Source of the DNA: Micromonospora saelicesensis
Lineage (GTDB): Bacteria; Actinomycetota; Actinomycetes; Mycobacteriales; Micromonosporaceae
Direction: 5' to 3'
NCBI RefSeq assembly: GCF_900091575.1
Contig: NZ_FMCR01000004.1
Location: 434,001-498,000 of the forward strand
Length of the DNA: 64,000 nt
The notes under the pieces: generated by a model
What the model was told of the DNA's origin: nothing
Database searches by the model: none
What the model saw: only the letters and a program-made list of their open reading frames with translations
Shown: piece after piece, positions 53,151-62,311 of the stretch
Layout of the letters: each line of letters opens with the position of its first letter
Numbering within the stretch: position 1 is the stretch's first letter
Translations under genes and position numbers: made by a program

Positions 53151-53355
53151 GCCCTCGTGCTCCTCACGTGCCGTGCGCCTTGATGGTCAAGATCTTGGCG
53201 GGGCCGGTGCACGAACGTCCAGGACGGGCGTCCGTGCCTCCTTACTCTATCGTCGCTGACCGACTCAGCTGAGGTCGTGTGTCTCTGCTCTGGGTCGGTT
53301 GCACGTCGTTTTGAACAACCGTCCGCGCTCAGGAGGTGTTCCGGTAGCCCTGTCG

Positions 53356-53373
53356 CTACGCGCAGAGCGAAAT
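53356..53373 (-). promoter_or_regulatory. ClgR-like operator upstream of clpC
   Basis: Read on the minus strand, ATTTCGCTCTGCGCGTAG keeps both CGC and GCG half-sites of the ClgR consensus recalled from Corynebacterium (WNNWCGCYNANRGCGWWS), with two mismatches. It lies about 205 bases before the clpC start. ClgR activates clp genes in actinobacteria. Confidence 0.4.
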
Positions 53374-53480
53374 CCGACTGGCTCGACGGAAGCCCGATCC
53401 GGGGTCCGGAAGCGCTCCGGGAGGCCCCGGAGGGCGGACCGGCGGTCGCGACGAGCGCCGCGCCGGGCCCCTGAAGGAGG

Positions 53481-53523
53481 TTGTCCACAGGTTGTGGATA
53501 GCTGTTCCACTGGTTGTGGACAA
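53481..53523. promoter_or_regulatory. Cluster of three DnaA-box-like sites
   Basis: TTGTCCACA at 53481-53489, TTGTGGATA at 53492-53500 (one mismatch from a reverse-strand box) and TGTGGACAA at 53515-53523 (reverse-strand perfect box). The first and last are perfect matches to TTRTCCACA. It sits between clpC and lsr2. Confidence 0.6.
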
Positions 53524-53626
53524 CGCCGGTGGGCCCGGAATGCTTCCCGGCCCCGGACGCACACGGCGACGCCGCCCCGAACGGGCGGCGACGCCGCCCA
53601 AAAGGGCACGACGACCCCGCATACGG

Positions 53627-53663
53627 CGACGCCGGCCCGGAGAACTTCTCCGGCCCGGCGTCG
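53627..53663 (-). terminator. Hairpin downstream of lsr2
   Basis: 18-base arms (53627-53644, 53646-53663) match with one mismatch around CGGAGAACTTCTCCG, 43 bases beyond the lsr2 stop on the minus strand. Confidence 0.65.
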
Positions 53664-53705
53664 GTGTCGCCTGCGGTGGCGGCTCGCCACCAAGCTGCTG
53701 ACGGA

Positions 53706-54050
53706 TCAGCGCTTCGCGTGGAACTCGTCCACGATCTCCTGCGGGATACGACCCCGGTCCGAGATGTCCTTGCCGGCCTTCTTGGCCCACTCCCGGATCG
53801 CCTTGTTCTGTTCCCGATCGGCGGTCGCGCCACCCCGACCGCGGGCGGCCCGCCCACCGATCACGACACCGCCACGGCCGACCTTGGTGCCAGCACCCAC
53901 GTACGACGCAAATGCATCGCGCAATTTCGCGGCGTTGGCGCTCGACAGGTCGATCTCGTACTGAACGCCGTCGAGGGCGAACTTGACGGTCTCGTCCGCG
54001 TCCCCGCCGTCCAGGTCATCGACCAGCTTGTGAATGATCTGCTTGGCCAC
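53706..54050 (-). CDS. lsr2: Nucleoid-associated protein Lsr2
   Basis: A 114-residue xenogeneic silencer of actinobacteria that bridges AT-rich DNA. N-terminal dimerisation domain: AKQIIHKLVDDLDGGDADET, VKFALDGVQYEIDLSSANAA. The C-terminal DNA-binding domain holds the RGR AT-hook-like motif in ISDRGRIPQEIVDEFHA. GTG 54050 gives the canonical beginning MAKQ and follows AAAGGA. It lies between clpC and lysS, the order seen in M. tuberculosis. Confidence 0.95.
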   Translation of the reverse strand: MAKQIIHKLVDDLDGGDADETVKFALDGVQYEIDLSSANAAKLRDAFASYVGAGTKVGRGGVVIGGRAARGRGGATADREQNKAIREWAKKAGKDISDRGRIPQEIVDEFHAKR

Positions 54051-54162
54051 GTCCCACATTCCTTTCGAGCAGGGTGCTCCTGCTAACGAGAGCACAATAA
54101 CCCGCGCGCCGCTCGTCGCGTCAATAGGATCCGGTTACGGCTCGGCGTACGCCCGGACGGGA

Positions 54163-55671
54163 CTACTCCGGGCGGACCAACGGGAAGAGGATCGTTTCCC
54201 GAATTCCGAGGCCGGTCAGGGCCATCAAGAGCCGGTCGATTCCCATTCCCATACCGCCGGCCGGCGGCATTCCATACTCCATGGCCCGAAGAAAGTCCTC
54301 GTCGAGACGCATCGCCTCGTCGTCGCCACGGGCGGCCAACTGCGCCTGGGCGACCAGTCGTTCCCGTTGCACGATCGGGTCGACCAGCTCGGAGTACCCG
54401 GTGCCCAGCTCGAAGCCGAGCACGTAGAGGTCCCACTTCTCGGCCAGCCCCGGCTCGCTGCGGTGCGCCCGGGTCAGCGGGCTGGTCTCCTCCGGGTAGT
54501 CCCGCACGAAGGTGGGCGCCTCCAGGCCGGGAACGACCAGTTCCTCGAACAACTCCTCGGCCAGCTTGCCCGGGCCCCACTTCGGGTCCACGGCCAATCC
54601 GACCTTGTCCGCGTACTCCACCAGGCGGGACCGTTCGGTGCGGACGGTGACCTCCTCGCCCAGCGCTTCGGAAAGCACACCGAACAACGTCACGGACCGC
54701 CACTCGCCGCCCAGGTCGAACTCGCGCCCGTCGGCATGGGTCACCACCGTCGAGCCGCTGACCGCGATCGCCGCCTGTTGCACGAGATTACGGGTCAGCT
54801 CGCCGATCGTGTCGTAGTCGCCGTACGCCTGGTACGTCTCCAGCATCGCGAACTCCGGCGAGTGCGAAGAGTCGACACCCTCATTACGGAAGTTGCGGTT
54901 GATCTCGAAGACGCGGTCGACGCCGCCGACCACAGCGCGCTTGAGAAACAGTTCCGGCGCGATTCGCAGATACAGATCGGTGTTCAACGCATTGCTGTGG
55001 GTCACGAACGGTCGGGCCGCCGCGCCGCCATGCAGCAGTTGCAACATCGGCGTTTCCACCTCGATGAAGCCCTGCCCGTGCAGTGAATCGCGCAGACTGC
55101 GTACCGCGGCGGCCCGGGTGCGCACCATCTCCCGTGCCTGTGGCCGGACAATCAGGTCGACGTAACGCTGCCGGACGCGCGCCTCCTCGGAGAGGGGCTT
55201 GTGGGCCACCGGCAACGGTCGCAGCGCCTTGGCGGTCATCTCCCATTGCTGGGCCAGCACCGACAGCTCGCCCCGGCGGCTGGTGATCACCTCGCCGGTG
55301 ACGCCGACGTGGTCGCCGAGGTCGACGAGGCGCTTCCACGCCTCCAGCCGCTCCGGCCCGACCCGGTCCAGGGAGAGCATCGCCTGCAACTCGGTGCCGT
55401 CGCCGTCCCGGAGGGTCGCGAAGCAGAGCTTGCCCGTGTTGCGTACGAAGATCACCCGGCCGGTGACCGCGACCTGGTCGCCGGTCGCGGTGTCCGTGGG
55501 CAGGTCGGCGTAGGCCGCCCGGACCTGCGCCAGGGTGGTGGTGCGGGGAAAGCTGACCGGGTAGGGGTCGATGCCCTCGGCGAGCATCCGGTCCCGCTTC
55601 TCCCGGCGGACCTTCATCTGCTCGGGAAGGTCATCGGCGGGGTCCACTGGCACGGGGTTCTGCTCGCTCAC
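54163..55671 (-). CDS. lysS: Lysyl-tRNA synthetase (class II)
   Basis: A 502-residue class II synthetase. N-terminal OB fold (VAVTGRVIFVRNTGKLCFAT, ELQAMLSLDRVG); motif 1 near SLHGQGFIEVETPML, motif 2 RVFEINRNFRNEG...SPEFAMLETYQAY and motif 3 GMGMGIDRLLMALTGLG. No extra membrane domain is present, so this is LysS rather than LysX. GTG 55671 follows GAGGAAGC; GTG 55689 would add six residues. Confidence 0.95.
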   Translation of the reverse strand: MSEQNPVPVDPADDLPEQMKVRREKRDRMLAEGIDPYPVSFPRTTTLAQVRAAYADLPTDTATGDQVAVTGRVIFVRNTGKLCFATLRDGDGTELQAMLSLDRVGPERLEAWKRLVDLGDHVGVTGEVITSRRGELSVLAQQWEMTAKALRPLPVAHKPLSEEARVRQRYVDLIVRPQAREMVRTRAAAVRSLRDSLHGQGFIEVETPMLQLLHGGAAARPFVTHSNALNTDLYLRIAPELFLKRAVVGGVDRVFEINRNFRNEGVDSSHSPEFAMLETYQAYGDYDTIGELTRNLVQQAAIAVSGSTVVTHADGREFDLGGEWRSVTLFGVLSEALGEEVTVRTERSRLVEYADKVGLAVDPKWGPGKLAEELFEELVVPGLEAPTFVRDYPEETSPLTRAHRSEPGLAEKWDLYVLGFELGTGYSELVDPIVQRERLVAQAQLAARGDDEAMRLDEDFLRAMEYGMPPAGGMGMGIDRLLMALTGLGIRETILFPLVRPE

Positions 55672-55759
55672 GGCACGCTTCCTCGTCACGGAGATACAGG
55701 GGGTCAGGCCCGAGCGTACTCAAGCGGCCCGGAGGCCGTTACGGGATAACCTGCCCGTC

Positions 55760-56500
55760 ATGGTCGATCACACTCACGCCCTGTCGTTCGGTGCCGCCGC
55801 GAGTGATTACGACCGGTTTCGACCACGTTATCCCGAGGCTGCGGTCCGTTGGGCACTCGACGGGCTGAGCGAAGCCCGGGTGGTCGACCTCGCGGCGGGC
55901 ACCGGCATCCTGACCCGCGCTGTGCTGGCCCTGGTCCACGAGGTCGTACCGGTCGAGCCCGACCCGGGGATGCGGGCGCAACTCGCCGCCAGCACCCTGG
56001 GCACGACGGCGCTGGCGGGCAGCGCCGAGGCCATGCCGCTGCCCGACTCGGCGGTGGACGCGGTGCTGGTCGGGACGGCGTACCACTGGTTCGACCGGGA
56101 GCCCGCGCACGCCGAGATCGCCCGGGTGCTCCGCCCCGGCGGCACCTTCGCCCCCGTCTGGAACATCCGGGACGGCAGCGTCGACTGGGTGGCTGAGCTG
56201 GGTCGCATCGCCCACTTCGGGGACAAGTCGACCAGCGAGGTCTTCGGCGAGCGCCCCGACTTCGGCCCCGCGTTCGACGCCGTCGAAAAGCGCGAGTTCC
56301 CGCACCGCACCACGCTCACGCCGGACGAGCTGCTCGGCATGGTCCGCACCCGCTCGTACTGGCTCACCGCCTCCGCCGAGGATCAGCGACGGGTCGAGCG
56401 GGAACTGGCCGAACTCCTGAACACCCACCCCGCCCTGACTGGTCGGGACACCATCGAACTGCCGTACCGGACGCTGGTGCTGCGCGCCCGGCGGCGCTGA
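55760..56500 (+). CDS. Class I SAM-dependent methyltransferase
   Basis: A 246-residue Methyltransf_11-type protein: motif I VVDLAAGTGILTRAVLAL, acidic residue in VVPVEPDPGMRAQLA, SAEAMPLPDSAVDAVLVG, and HAEIARVLRPGGTFAPVWN. The motif AYHWFD is shared with many actinobacterial methyltransferases of unassigned substrate. ATG 55760 starts MVDHTHALSFG. It lies between divergent lysS and convergent coaX and seems independently transcribed. Confidence 0.87.
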   Translation: MVDHTHALSFGAAASDYDRFRPRYPEAAVRWALDGLSEARVVDLAAGTGILTRAVLALVHEVVPVEPDPGMRAQLAASTLGTTALAGSAEAMPLPDSAVDAVLVGTAYHWFDREPAHAEIARVLRPGGTFAPVWNIRDGSVDWVAELGRIAHFGDKSTSEVFGERPDFGPAFDAVEKREFPHRTTLTPDELLGMVRTRSYWLTASAEDQRRVERELAELLNTHPALTGRDTIELPYRTLVLRARRR

Positions 56501-56525
56501 GGCCGGCCTCCGACGGCGGCCGGGG

Positions 56526-57284
56526 TCACAGGTTGCGGTCGTAGACCATCCGCAGGCCGATCAGCGTGATCATCGGCTCGTGGTGGGTGATGCTGCGGCA
56601 CTCGTTGATCACCAGGGAGGCGAGGCCGCCGGTGGCGATCACCGCCCGCACCTCGCCCAACTCCTCGGTCATCCGCTCGACGATCCGGTCCACCTGCCCG
56701 GCGAAGCCGAAGTACAGGCCGGCCTGGAGGCACTCCACGGTGTTCTTGCCGATCACCGAGCGGGGCTTGGTGGCCTCGACCTTGCGTAGCTGCGCGGCCC
56801 GGGCGGCCAGCGCGTCGAAGGAGATCTCGATGCCCGGGGCGAACGCGCCGCCGAGGAACTCACCGCGCTCGCTGATCACGTCGAAGTTGGTGGTGGTGCC
56901 GAAGTCCACGACGATCGACGGACCGCCGTAGAGGGTGTACGCGGCCAGGGTGTTCACCACCCGGTCGGCACCGACCTCCTTCGGGTTGTCGATCGCCAAC
57001 TGCACCCCGGTCCGCACGCCCGGCTCGACCACGACGCTCGGCAGGTCGGCGTAGTAACGACTGAGCATGGTGCGCAGCGACCGCAGCGCGGCCGGCACCG
57101 TGGAGCAGGCGGCCACACCGGTGATCTCGACGTTGTCCCCGGCGAGCAGACCCCGGAACATCAGGCCCAGCTCGTCCGCCGTCGAGCGGGCATCGGTCTT
57201 GATCCGCCAGGAGTGCACCAGCTTGTCGCCGTCGAAGGTCGCCAGCACGGTGTTGGTGTTTCCGATGTCGATGCAGAGCAGCAC
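56526..57284 (-). CDS. coaX: Type III pantothenate kinase
   Basis: A 252-residue ASKHA-fold kinase starting CoA synthesis. Phosphate motif LLCIDIGNTNTVLATFDG at residues 2-19, VGADRVVNTLAAYTLYG, SIVVDFGTTTNFDVIS and GAFAPGIEISFDALA are all characteristic. GTG 57284 is the start. It ends the nadB-nadC-coaX run. Position beside panC and panD fits a CoA-precursor role. Confidence 0.95.
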   Translation of the reverse strand: MLLCIDIGNTNTVLATFDGDKLVHSWRIKTDARSTADELGLMFRGLLAGDNVEITGVAACSTVPAALRSLRTMLSRYYADLPSVVVEPGVRTGVQLAIDNPKEVGADRVVNTLAAYTLYGGPSIVVDFGTTTNFDVISERGEFLGGAFAPGIEISFDALAARAAQLRKVEATKPRSVIGKNTVECLQAGLYFGFAGQVDRIVERMTEELGEVRAVIATGGLASLVINECRSITHHEPMITLIGLRMVYDRNL

Positions 57285-57301
57285 GCACGCAGCCTAGACA
57301 A

Positions 57302-58198
57302 CTACTCCGTGCGCAGGTCCAGCGCGATGTCCAGGATCGGCGACGAGTGCGTCAGCGCGCCCACCGAGAGGAAGTCCACGCCGGTGGCCGCGTACCGGCC
57401 GGCCACCTCAAGGGTCAGCCCGCCGGTCGCCTCCAGCTCCGCCCGGTCACCCACCGCGGCCACCGCCTCGGCCAGCACCTCCGGCGTCATGTTGTCGCAG
57501 AGCAGGAAGTCCGCCCCGGCCTCCACCGCCTCCACCGCCTCCACGACAGTGGTCACCTCGACCTGCACCGGCACCTCCGGGAACGCCTCCCGGACCCGCC
57601 GGTAGGCCGCAGTGATGCTCCCGGCCGCCAGCTTGTGGTTGTCCTTGATCATGGCCACGTCGTAGAGGCCCATCCGCTTGTTGGTGCCACCGCCGGCCCG
57701 CACCGCGTACTTCTCCAGCGCCCGCAGGCCCGGCGTCGTCTTCCGGGTGTCCAGCACCATCGCCTTCGAGCCGGCCAGCGCGTCCGCCCAGGCGCGGGTG
57801 TGGGTGGCCACCCCGGACATCCGGCAGAGCAGGTTGAGTGCCGTCCGCTCGGCCGTCAGCAGCAGCCGGGTCGGGCCGGTCACCGTCGCCAGCACGTCGC
57901 CGCGGGCCACCCGCTCGCCGTCGCGGGCCAGCACGGACACCTCGACGGTACGACCGAAGCCAGTCACCTCGCCCACCAGCTCGAACACAGCGGCGGCCAC
58001 CGCCATCCCGGCCAACACCCCGTCCGCGCGGGCCACCAGGTCGGCGGTGTCGGTCTGTTCCGCCGGAATGGTGGCCACGCTCGTGACGTCCAGGAAGTCC
58101 GGGCCCAGATCCTCGACCAGCGCGCCCTCGATCACCTGCCGTACGTGCGCCGGATCCAACCCGGCCGCCCGCAACGCCGTCTCCGTCGACTCGATCAC
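57302..58198 (-). CDS. nadC: Nicotinate-nucleotide diphosphorylase (carboxylating)
   Basis: A 298-residue quinolinate phosphoribosyltransferase in NAD synthesis. Visible: ALVEDLGPDFLDVTSVA, ERTALNLLCRMSGVAT, VLDTRKTTPGLRALEKYAVR, NKRMGLYDVAMIKDNH and LLCDNMTPEVLAEAV. GTG 58198 overlaps the nadB stop by four bases (GTGA). nadA, the intermediate enzyme, is not in the window. Confidence 0.94.
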   Translation of the reverse strand: MIESTETALRAAGLDPAHVRQVIEGALVEDLGPDFLDVTSVATIPAEQTDTADLVARADGVLAGMAVAAAVFELVGEVTGFGRTVEVSVLARDGERVARGDVLATVTGPTRLLLTAERTALNLLCRMSGVATHTRAWADALAGSKAMVLDTRKTTPGLRALEKYAVRAGGGTNKRMGLYDVAMIKDNHKLAAGSITAAYRRVREAFPEVPVQVEVTTVVEAVEAVEAGADFLLCDNMTPEVLAEAVAAVGDRAELEATGGLTLEVAGRYAATGVDFLSVGALTHSSPILDIALDLRTE

Positions 58199-59889
58199 GA
58201 GTTTCCCTCCCACTGTTGCGTCACCCGGCCCTGCGCCCCGACCGCCCCGACCAGATGGCCCAGCCACCGTTCGTCGGCCGTCGGGAAGTCCTCCCGCCAG
58301 TGGCAGCCCCGGGTCTCACTACGGGCGTACGCGGCGGCAACCAGCGTCGACGCCACGGTGAGCAGGTTCGTCGCCTCCCAGTCGGCGGTCCGCGGCCGGC
58401 CCCGGGCAACGCCCAGCTCGGTCAACGTCCCGGCCGTCCCGGCCAGCGTCGCCGCGGATCGGAGCACCCCGGCCCCCCGGGTCATCGCCCGTTGCAGGGT
58501 CGGCGTCATCTCCGCCGGCAGCACCCAGCCCGTCCCGCCACGCCAGGCGCCGGTCTCCGCCGGCTGGGCCTGCTCGGGCAGGCCGGCCGCGATGTCCTCG
58601 GCGATCCGCCGGGAGAAGACCAGTCCCTCCAGCAGCGAGTTGCTGGCCAGTCGGTTCGCGCCGTGCACACCCGTGCAGGCCACCTCACCGCAGGCGTACA
58701 GGCCGGGGATGGAGGTACGGCCGCGCAGATCGGTGCGGACCCCGCCGGAGGCGTAGTGGGCGGCCGGCGCCACCGGGATCAGATCGGTCGCCGGGTCCAC
58801 GCCGATCGCCAGGCAGGACGCCACGATGGTGGGGAACCGGCCGGCCAGGAAATCGCCGCCCAGGTGCCGTGCGTCGAGGAAGACGTGGTCGGCGCCGGTG
58901 GCCAGCAGCACCCGGTGGATGCCCTTGGCCACCACGTCGCGGGGTGCCAGCTCGGCCAACTCGTGCTGGCCCACCATGAACCTCTTACCGTCCGCGTCCA
59001 CCAGGTACGCGCCCTCGCCGCGCAACGCCTCCGACACCAGCGGCTGCTGCGCGTGCCCCGCCCCGGGCACCCCCGCGCCGGCCGGGGTGATCAGGGCGGT
59101 CGGGTGGAACTGGACGAACTCCACGTCGGTCACCGCCGCGCCGGCCCGCAGCGCCAGCGCCACCCCGTCCCCGGTGGAGACCGCCGGGTTGGTGGTGGCC
59201 GAGAAGATCTGCCCCATGCCGCCGGTGGCGAGCACGACGGCACGGGCCAGCAGCGCGCCGACGCCGTCCTCGCTGCCCTCACCCAACACGTGCAGGGTGA
59301 TCCCGCAGGCCGCCCCGAGCCCGTCCGGGCCGTCGCCGGGCGCGCGCAGGAGATCCAGCACGAGGGCGTGCTCGACCAGCCGGATCCACGGGTCGCGCTG
59401 TACCGCGGCGTGCAGGGCCCGCTGCACCTCCGCGCCGGTGGCGTCGCCGCCAGCGTGCACGATCCGGTCCGCCCGGTGCCCGCCCTCGCGGGTCAGCATC
59501 AGCGAGCCGTCCGGGTGCCGATCGAACTCGGCGCCGATCCGGATCAGCTCGCGGAGCCGGGTCGGGCCCTCCTCGACCAGCACCCGGACCGCCGCCGGGT
59601 CGCACAACCCGACCCCGGCGACCTCGGTGTCCCGGGCATGCGCCGCCGGGGTGTCGGCCGGGTCGAGCACGGCGGCGATGCCGCCCTGCGCCCACCGGGT
59701 CGAGCCGTCGTCAATGTTGACCTTGGTGACCACCGTGACGTGCAGACCGGCCTCACGCAGGTGCAGCGCCGCGGTCAACCCGGCCACGCCGGAACCCACG
59801 ACGATCACGTCGGTGGTCTCCACCCAGCCGGGCGCAGGCGCGGCCAGCAGCGCGGGCAGGGCAGGCAGGTCGACGGTCGGGAGGTCCAT
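58195..59889 (-). CDS. nadB: L-aspartate oxidase
   Basis: A 564-residue FAD enzyme oxidising aspartate to iminoaspartate for quinolinate. FAD fold DVIVVGSGVAGLTAALHLRE, STRWAQGGIAAVLDPADTP, HAGGDATGAEVQRALHAAV, HPTALITPAGAG and HYASGGVRTDLRGRTSIPG match the fumarate-reductase-like family. The ATG 59889 start is uncertain; TTG 59901 has a better spaced GAGGA. It is translationally coupled to nadC. Confidence 0.94.
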   Translation of the reverse strand: MDLPTVDLPALPALLAAPAPGWVETTDVIVVGSGVAGLTAALHLREAGLHVTVVTKVNIDDGSTRWAQGGIAAVLDPADTPAAHARDTEVAGVGLCDPAAVRVLVEEGPTRLRELIRIGAEFDRHPDGSLMLTREGGHRADRIVHAGGDATGAEVQRALHAAVQRDPWIRLVEHALVLDLLRAPGDGPDGLGAACGITLHVLGEGSEDGVGALLARAVVLATGGMGQIFSATTNPAVSTGDGVALALRAGAAVTDVEFVQFHPTALITPAGAGVPGAGHAQQPLVSEALRGEGAYLVDADGKRFMVGQHELAELAPRDVVAKGIHRVLLATGADHVFLDARHLGGDFLAGRFPTIVASCLAIGVDPATDLIPVAPAAHYASGGVRTDLRGRTSIPGLYACGEVACTGVHGANRLASNSLLEGLVFSRRIAEDIAAGLPEQAQPAETGAWRGGTGWVLPAEMTPTLQRAMTRGAGVLRSAATLAGTAGTLTELGVARGRPRTADWEATNLLTVASTLVAAAYARSETRGCHWREDFPTADERWLGHLVGAVGAQGRVTQQWEGNS

Positions 59890-59997
59890 CCCCCCAGTCA
59901 ACCCGAACCATCCTCGCCCGGGGCGGCGGGGGCGGGACGAGTGTTTTGGGCGACCCCGTCCGGCGCGCGCCGCGCCGCGCCGACCGTCAGGCCGTGG

Positions 59998-60894
59998 TCA
60001 CTTCGTCCGGACCGGCAGACCAGCCGGGCCCGCGCCCTTCAGCGAGGCGGTCACCGTACGGTCGCTGAGCCACAGATAGCAGCGGACGCCCCGGTCACCG
60101 ACCTTCCAGCGCCCCGCCCCCGGCGGACGGACCACCACACCGCTGCGGAAGCGCAGCGCGGCGTCGTCCGGTACAGCGGCGTACCGGGCCAGGATGCTAC
60201 GACAACCCGTGTAGAGCGGCAGCCAGTCGGCGTCCCGGGTCGGGTACGCCCGGTCCGGTGCGCGCCACACCCCGACGAACTCGGCGTCGTGCTGTTTGCC
60301 GCATTCCACCGGGGTCAGCGTCTGCACACCCCGGCCGGCGCCACCGCGAGTCTGCTGGCAACCGAGTCGCAGCCCGGTGGGGCCCTTCAACGCGTCCCGC
60401 AGACTGCCCGACCGGACCACCACGATGGCCGCCGCCTCGACAGTGGTCAGCTCGGTGAGGTCGCAGCGGAACCACCGGGAACCCGCCGCCCACCCCGGCC
60501 CGTTGGGCAGCGCCACGGACAGCCGCAGCCGGCCGGACCGCCAGTCGTCACCCACGTAGCCGGTCGCCCGGGTGTCGCACTCGGCGAACGCGCCCCGCAG
60601 CTCGGCCGAACCACCCGCCGGAGCGGCCGTCCGCTCGGCCGGGAAGGCCCCGACGTGCACTGTCTCCAGGCGGTGCGGCCCGGCGCAGTCCACCGGCTCA
60701 TAGCTGGCCAGGCTGACCAGATCGGTGAAGTCGGCGGCGTGACACACACCGGCGGCCGGGGTGAACGCCGACGGTGCCGGCAACGCCGCCCAGTCGTCGG
60801 TCAGATCACCGTCCAGGCCGCCGGACCCGGCACAGCCCACCAGCAGCACTGCCGTCACGGCAGCGGCGAACAGGGTCGTCATGGCACGGCTCAT
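59998..60894 (-). CDS. Lipoprotein with septum-formation-type domain
   Basis: A 298-residue exported lipoprotein: signal MTTLFAAAVTAVLLVGC (lipobox LVGC near residue 21), then two related segments with conserved Cys: TPAAGVCHAADFTDLVSLAS and YEPVDCAGPHRLETVHVG; later LTPVECGKQHDAEFVGVWRA and RYAAVPDDAALRF. The C...VDC...PH-x-E/T-x-x-V-G pattern fits the septum-formation (Septum_form) domain in tandem. ATG 60894 follows GGGGGAGG. It lies between nadB and panD on the same strand; the role is unknown. Confidence 0.82.
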   Translation of the reverse strand: MSRAMTTLFAAAVTAVLLVGCAGSGGLDGDLTDDWAALPAPSAFTPAAGVCHAADFTDLVSLASYEPVDCAGPHRLETVHVGAFPAERTAAPAGGSAELRGAFAECDTRATGYVGDDWRSGRLRLSVALPNGPGWAAGSRWFRCDLTELTTVEAAAIVVVRSGSLRDALKGPTGLRLGCQQTRGGAGRGVQTLTPVECGKQHDAEFVGVWRAPDRAYPTRDADWLPLYTGCRSILARYAAVPDDAALRFRSGVVVRPPGAGRWKVGDRGVRCYLWLSDRTVTASLKGAGPAGLPVRTK

Positions 60895-60990
60895 CGCGGC
60901 CTCCCCCAGCCACCGACCGGCTTCCGCCAGCGTGCCCAGGGTAACCGGAAATGACCTTCTGGTGACAGACCGGAATCGCGGTACCCGGGA

Positions 60991-61419
60991 TCAGACTCCG
61001 GACACGGCCAACGGGCTGGGCACCGGGTTCCCGGCCGTGCCGGGTGCCGCCGCAGCCGGGTCGGCACCCAACTCGATCACCCGGTTGTCGGCGTCGACGT
61101 GCACGACCCGTGGCCGGTACGACCGGGCCTCCGCGTCGTCCATCTGCCCGTACGAGATCAGGATGACCAGGTCACCGGGGTGCACCAGGTGCGCGGCGGC
61201 GCCGTTGATGCCGATCACGCCGCTGCCCCGCTCGCCCGGGATCACGTACGTCTCCAGGCGGGCGCCATTGGTGATGTCCACGATCGCCACCTGCTCGCCG
61301 GGGAGCAGGTCGGCGGCGTCGAGCAGATCCTCGTCCACCGTCACCGAACCGACGTAGTGCAGGTCGGCCTGGGTCACAGTGGCTCGGTGGATCTTCGACT
61401 TGAGCATGGTCCGCAACAT
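60991..61419 (-). CDS. panD: Aspartate 1-decarboxylase precursor
   Basis: A 142-residue pyruvoyl enzyme making beta-alanine for pantothenate. It begins LRTMLKSKIHRATVTQADLH and has the self-cleavage Gly-Ser pair in YVGSVTVDEDLL (Ser25 becomes the pyruvoyl group), plus INGAAAHLVHPGDLVILISY. ATG 61419 follows AAAGG and gives the family N-terminus. It starts 43 bases after panC. Confidence 0.95.
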   Translation of the reverse strand: MLRTMLKSKIHRATVTQADLHYVGSVTVDEDLLDAADLLPGEQVAIVDITNGARLETYVIPGERGSGVIGINGAAAHLVHPGDLVILISYGQMDDAEARSYRPRVVHVDADNRVIELGADPAAAAPGTAGNPVPSPLAVSGV

Positions 61420-61462
61420 CGGAGTGGCCTTTCGCGGTATCGGTGGGGGTGGTACGGCCGGG

Positions 61463-62311
61463 TCAGGGACGCGGGGCGAGGTGGATCGCCGCGTTGTCGA
61501 TCAACCGGGTGGCGCCCACCCAGGCGGCGATCACCAGCCGAGCCGGCCCGGCCACCGGCCCCGGTTCCAACTCGGGATCGGTGAGCACCAGGTAGTCGAG
61601 GCGGGCACCGGGCGTACCGGCGCCGAACGCGGCGTGCGCGGCGGTCAGCACCGCCCCCGCGTCCAGGCCGTCGTCGGCGGCTTGCGCGCCGGCCCGCAGC
61701 GCGGCGGACAGACTCAGCGCGGCGGCCCGCTCCGGCTCGCTCAGGTAACGGTTGCGGCTGGAGAGGGCCAGCCCGTCCGGCTCCCGGACGGTCGGCACGC
61801 CGACCACCTCGACCGGCACGTCCAGGTCGCGGGTCATCCGCCGGACCAGGGTGAGCTGCTGGTAGTCCTTCTCGCCGAAGAACGCCAGGTCCGGCTGGGT
61901 GAGCTGGAGCAGCTTCAGCACCACGGTGAGCACCCCGTGGAAGAAGCCGGGGCGGCTCGCCCCCTCCAGCTCGGCGCCGAGCGGGCCCGGATCGAGGCGT
62001 ACGCGGGGCTGACCGTCCGGGTACATGTCCGCCACCGACGGGGCGAAGACCAGATCGGCGCCCGCCCGCCGGCACACCTCCAGATCGGCGTCGAGGGTGC
62101 GCGGGTAGCGGTCGAAGTCCTCGTTCGGTCCGAACTGCAGCGGGTTCACGAAGACCGTGACCAGCACGTGGTCGGCCTGTTCCCGGGCCGCGCGCAGCAG
62201 CGTCTCGTGCCCGGAATGCAGTGCGCCCATGGTCATCACCACCCCGACCGTGCCCTTCAGCCCGGCCCGCGCCTCAGCCAACTCGGCGCGCGTGTGCACC
62301 ACCTGGGTCAT
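61463..62311 (-). CDS. panC: Pantothenate synthetase
   Basis: A 282-residue ligase joining pantoate and beta-alanine with ATP. Signature MTMGALHSGHETLLRAA (HxGH nucleotide site at 32-35), VFVNPLQFGPNEDFDRYPRT, LAFFGEKDYQQLTLVRRM and SSRNRYLS (KMSKS-like loop). ATG 62311 overlaps the stop of the DUF2520-type gene (ATGA), so translation is coupled. Confidence 0.95.
   Translation of the reverse strand: MTQVVHTRAELAEARAGLKGTVGVVMTMGALHSGHETLLRAAREQADHVLVTVFVNPLQFGPNEDFDRYPRTLDADLEVCRRAGADLVFAPSVADMYPDGQPRVRLDPGPLGAELEGASRPGFFHGVLTVVLKLLQLTQPDLAFFGEKDYQQLTLVRRMTRDLDVPVEVVGVPTVREPDGLALSSRNRYLSEPERAAALSLSAALRAGAQAADDGLDAGAVLTAAHAAFGAGTPGARLDYLVLTDPELEPGPVAGPARLVIAAWVGATRLIDNAAIHLAPRP

Larger units (their letters stand above)
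53151..53705. other. Long gene-free region between clpC and lsr2
   Basis: 555 bases without a supported reading frame, upstream of clpC and downstream of lsr2. It holds a ClgR-like site (53356-53373), a DnaA-box cluster (53481-53523), repeated GGCGACGCCGCC strings near 53568-53600 and the lsr2 hairpin (53627-53663). Confidence 0.75.

Noticed and set aside
50421..53183. A 920-codon plus-strand frame opposite clpC
   Set aside because: ClpC is unmistakable on the minus strand; the opposite frame is a mirror effect of codon bias.
53481..53523. Replication origin (oriC)
   Set aside because: Only three boxes, no dnaA/dnaN/gyrB neighbours and no long AT-rich unwinding region.
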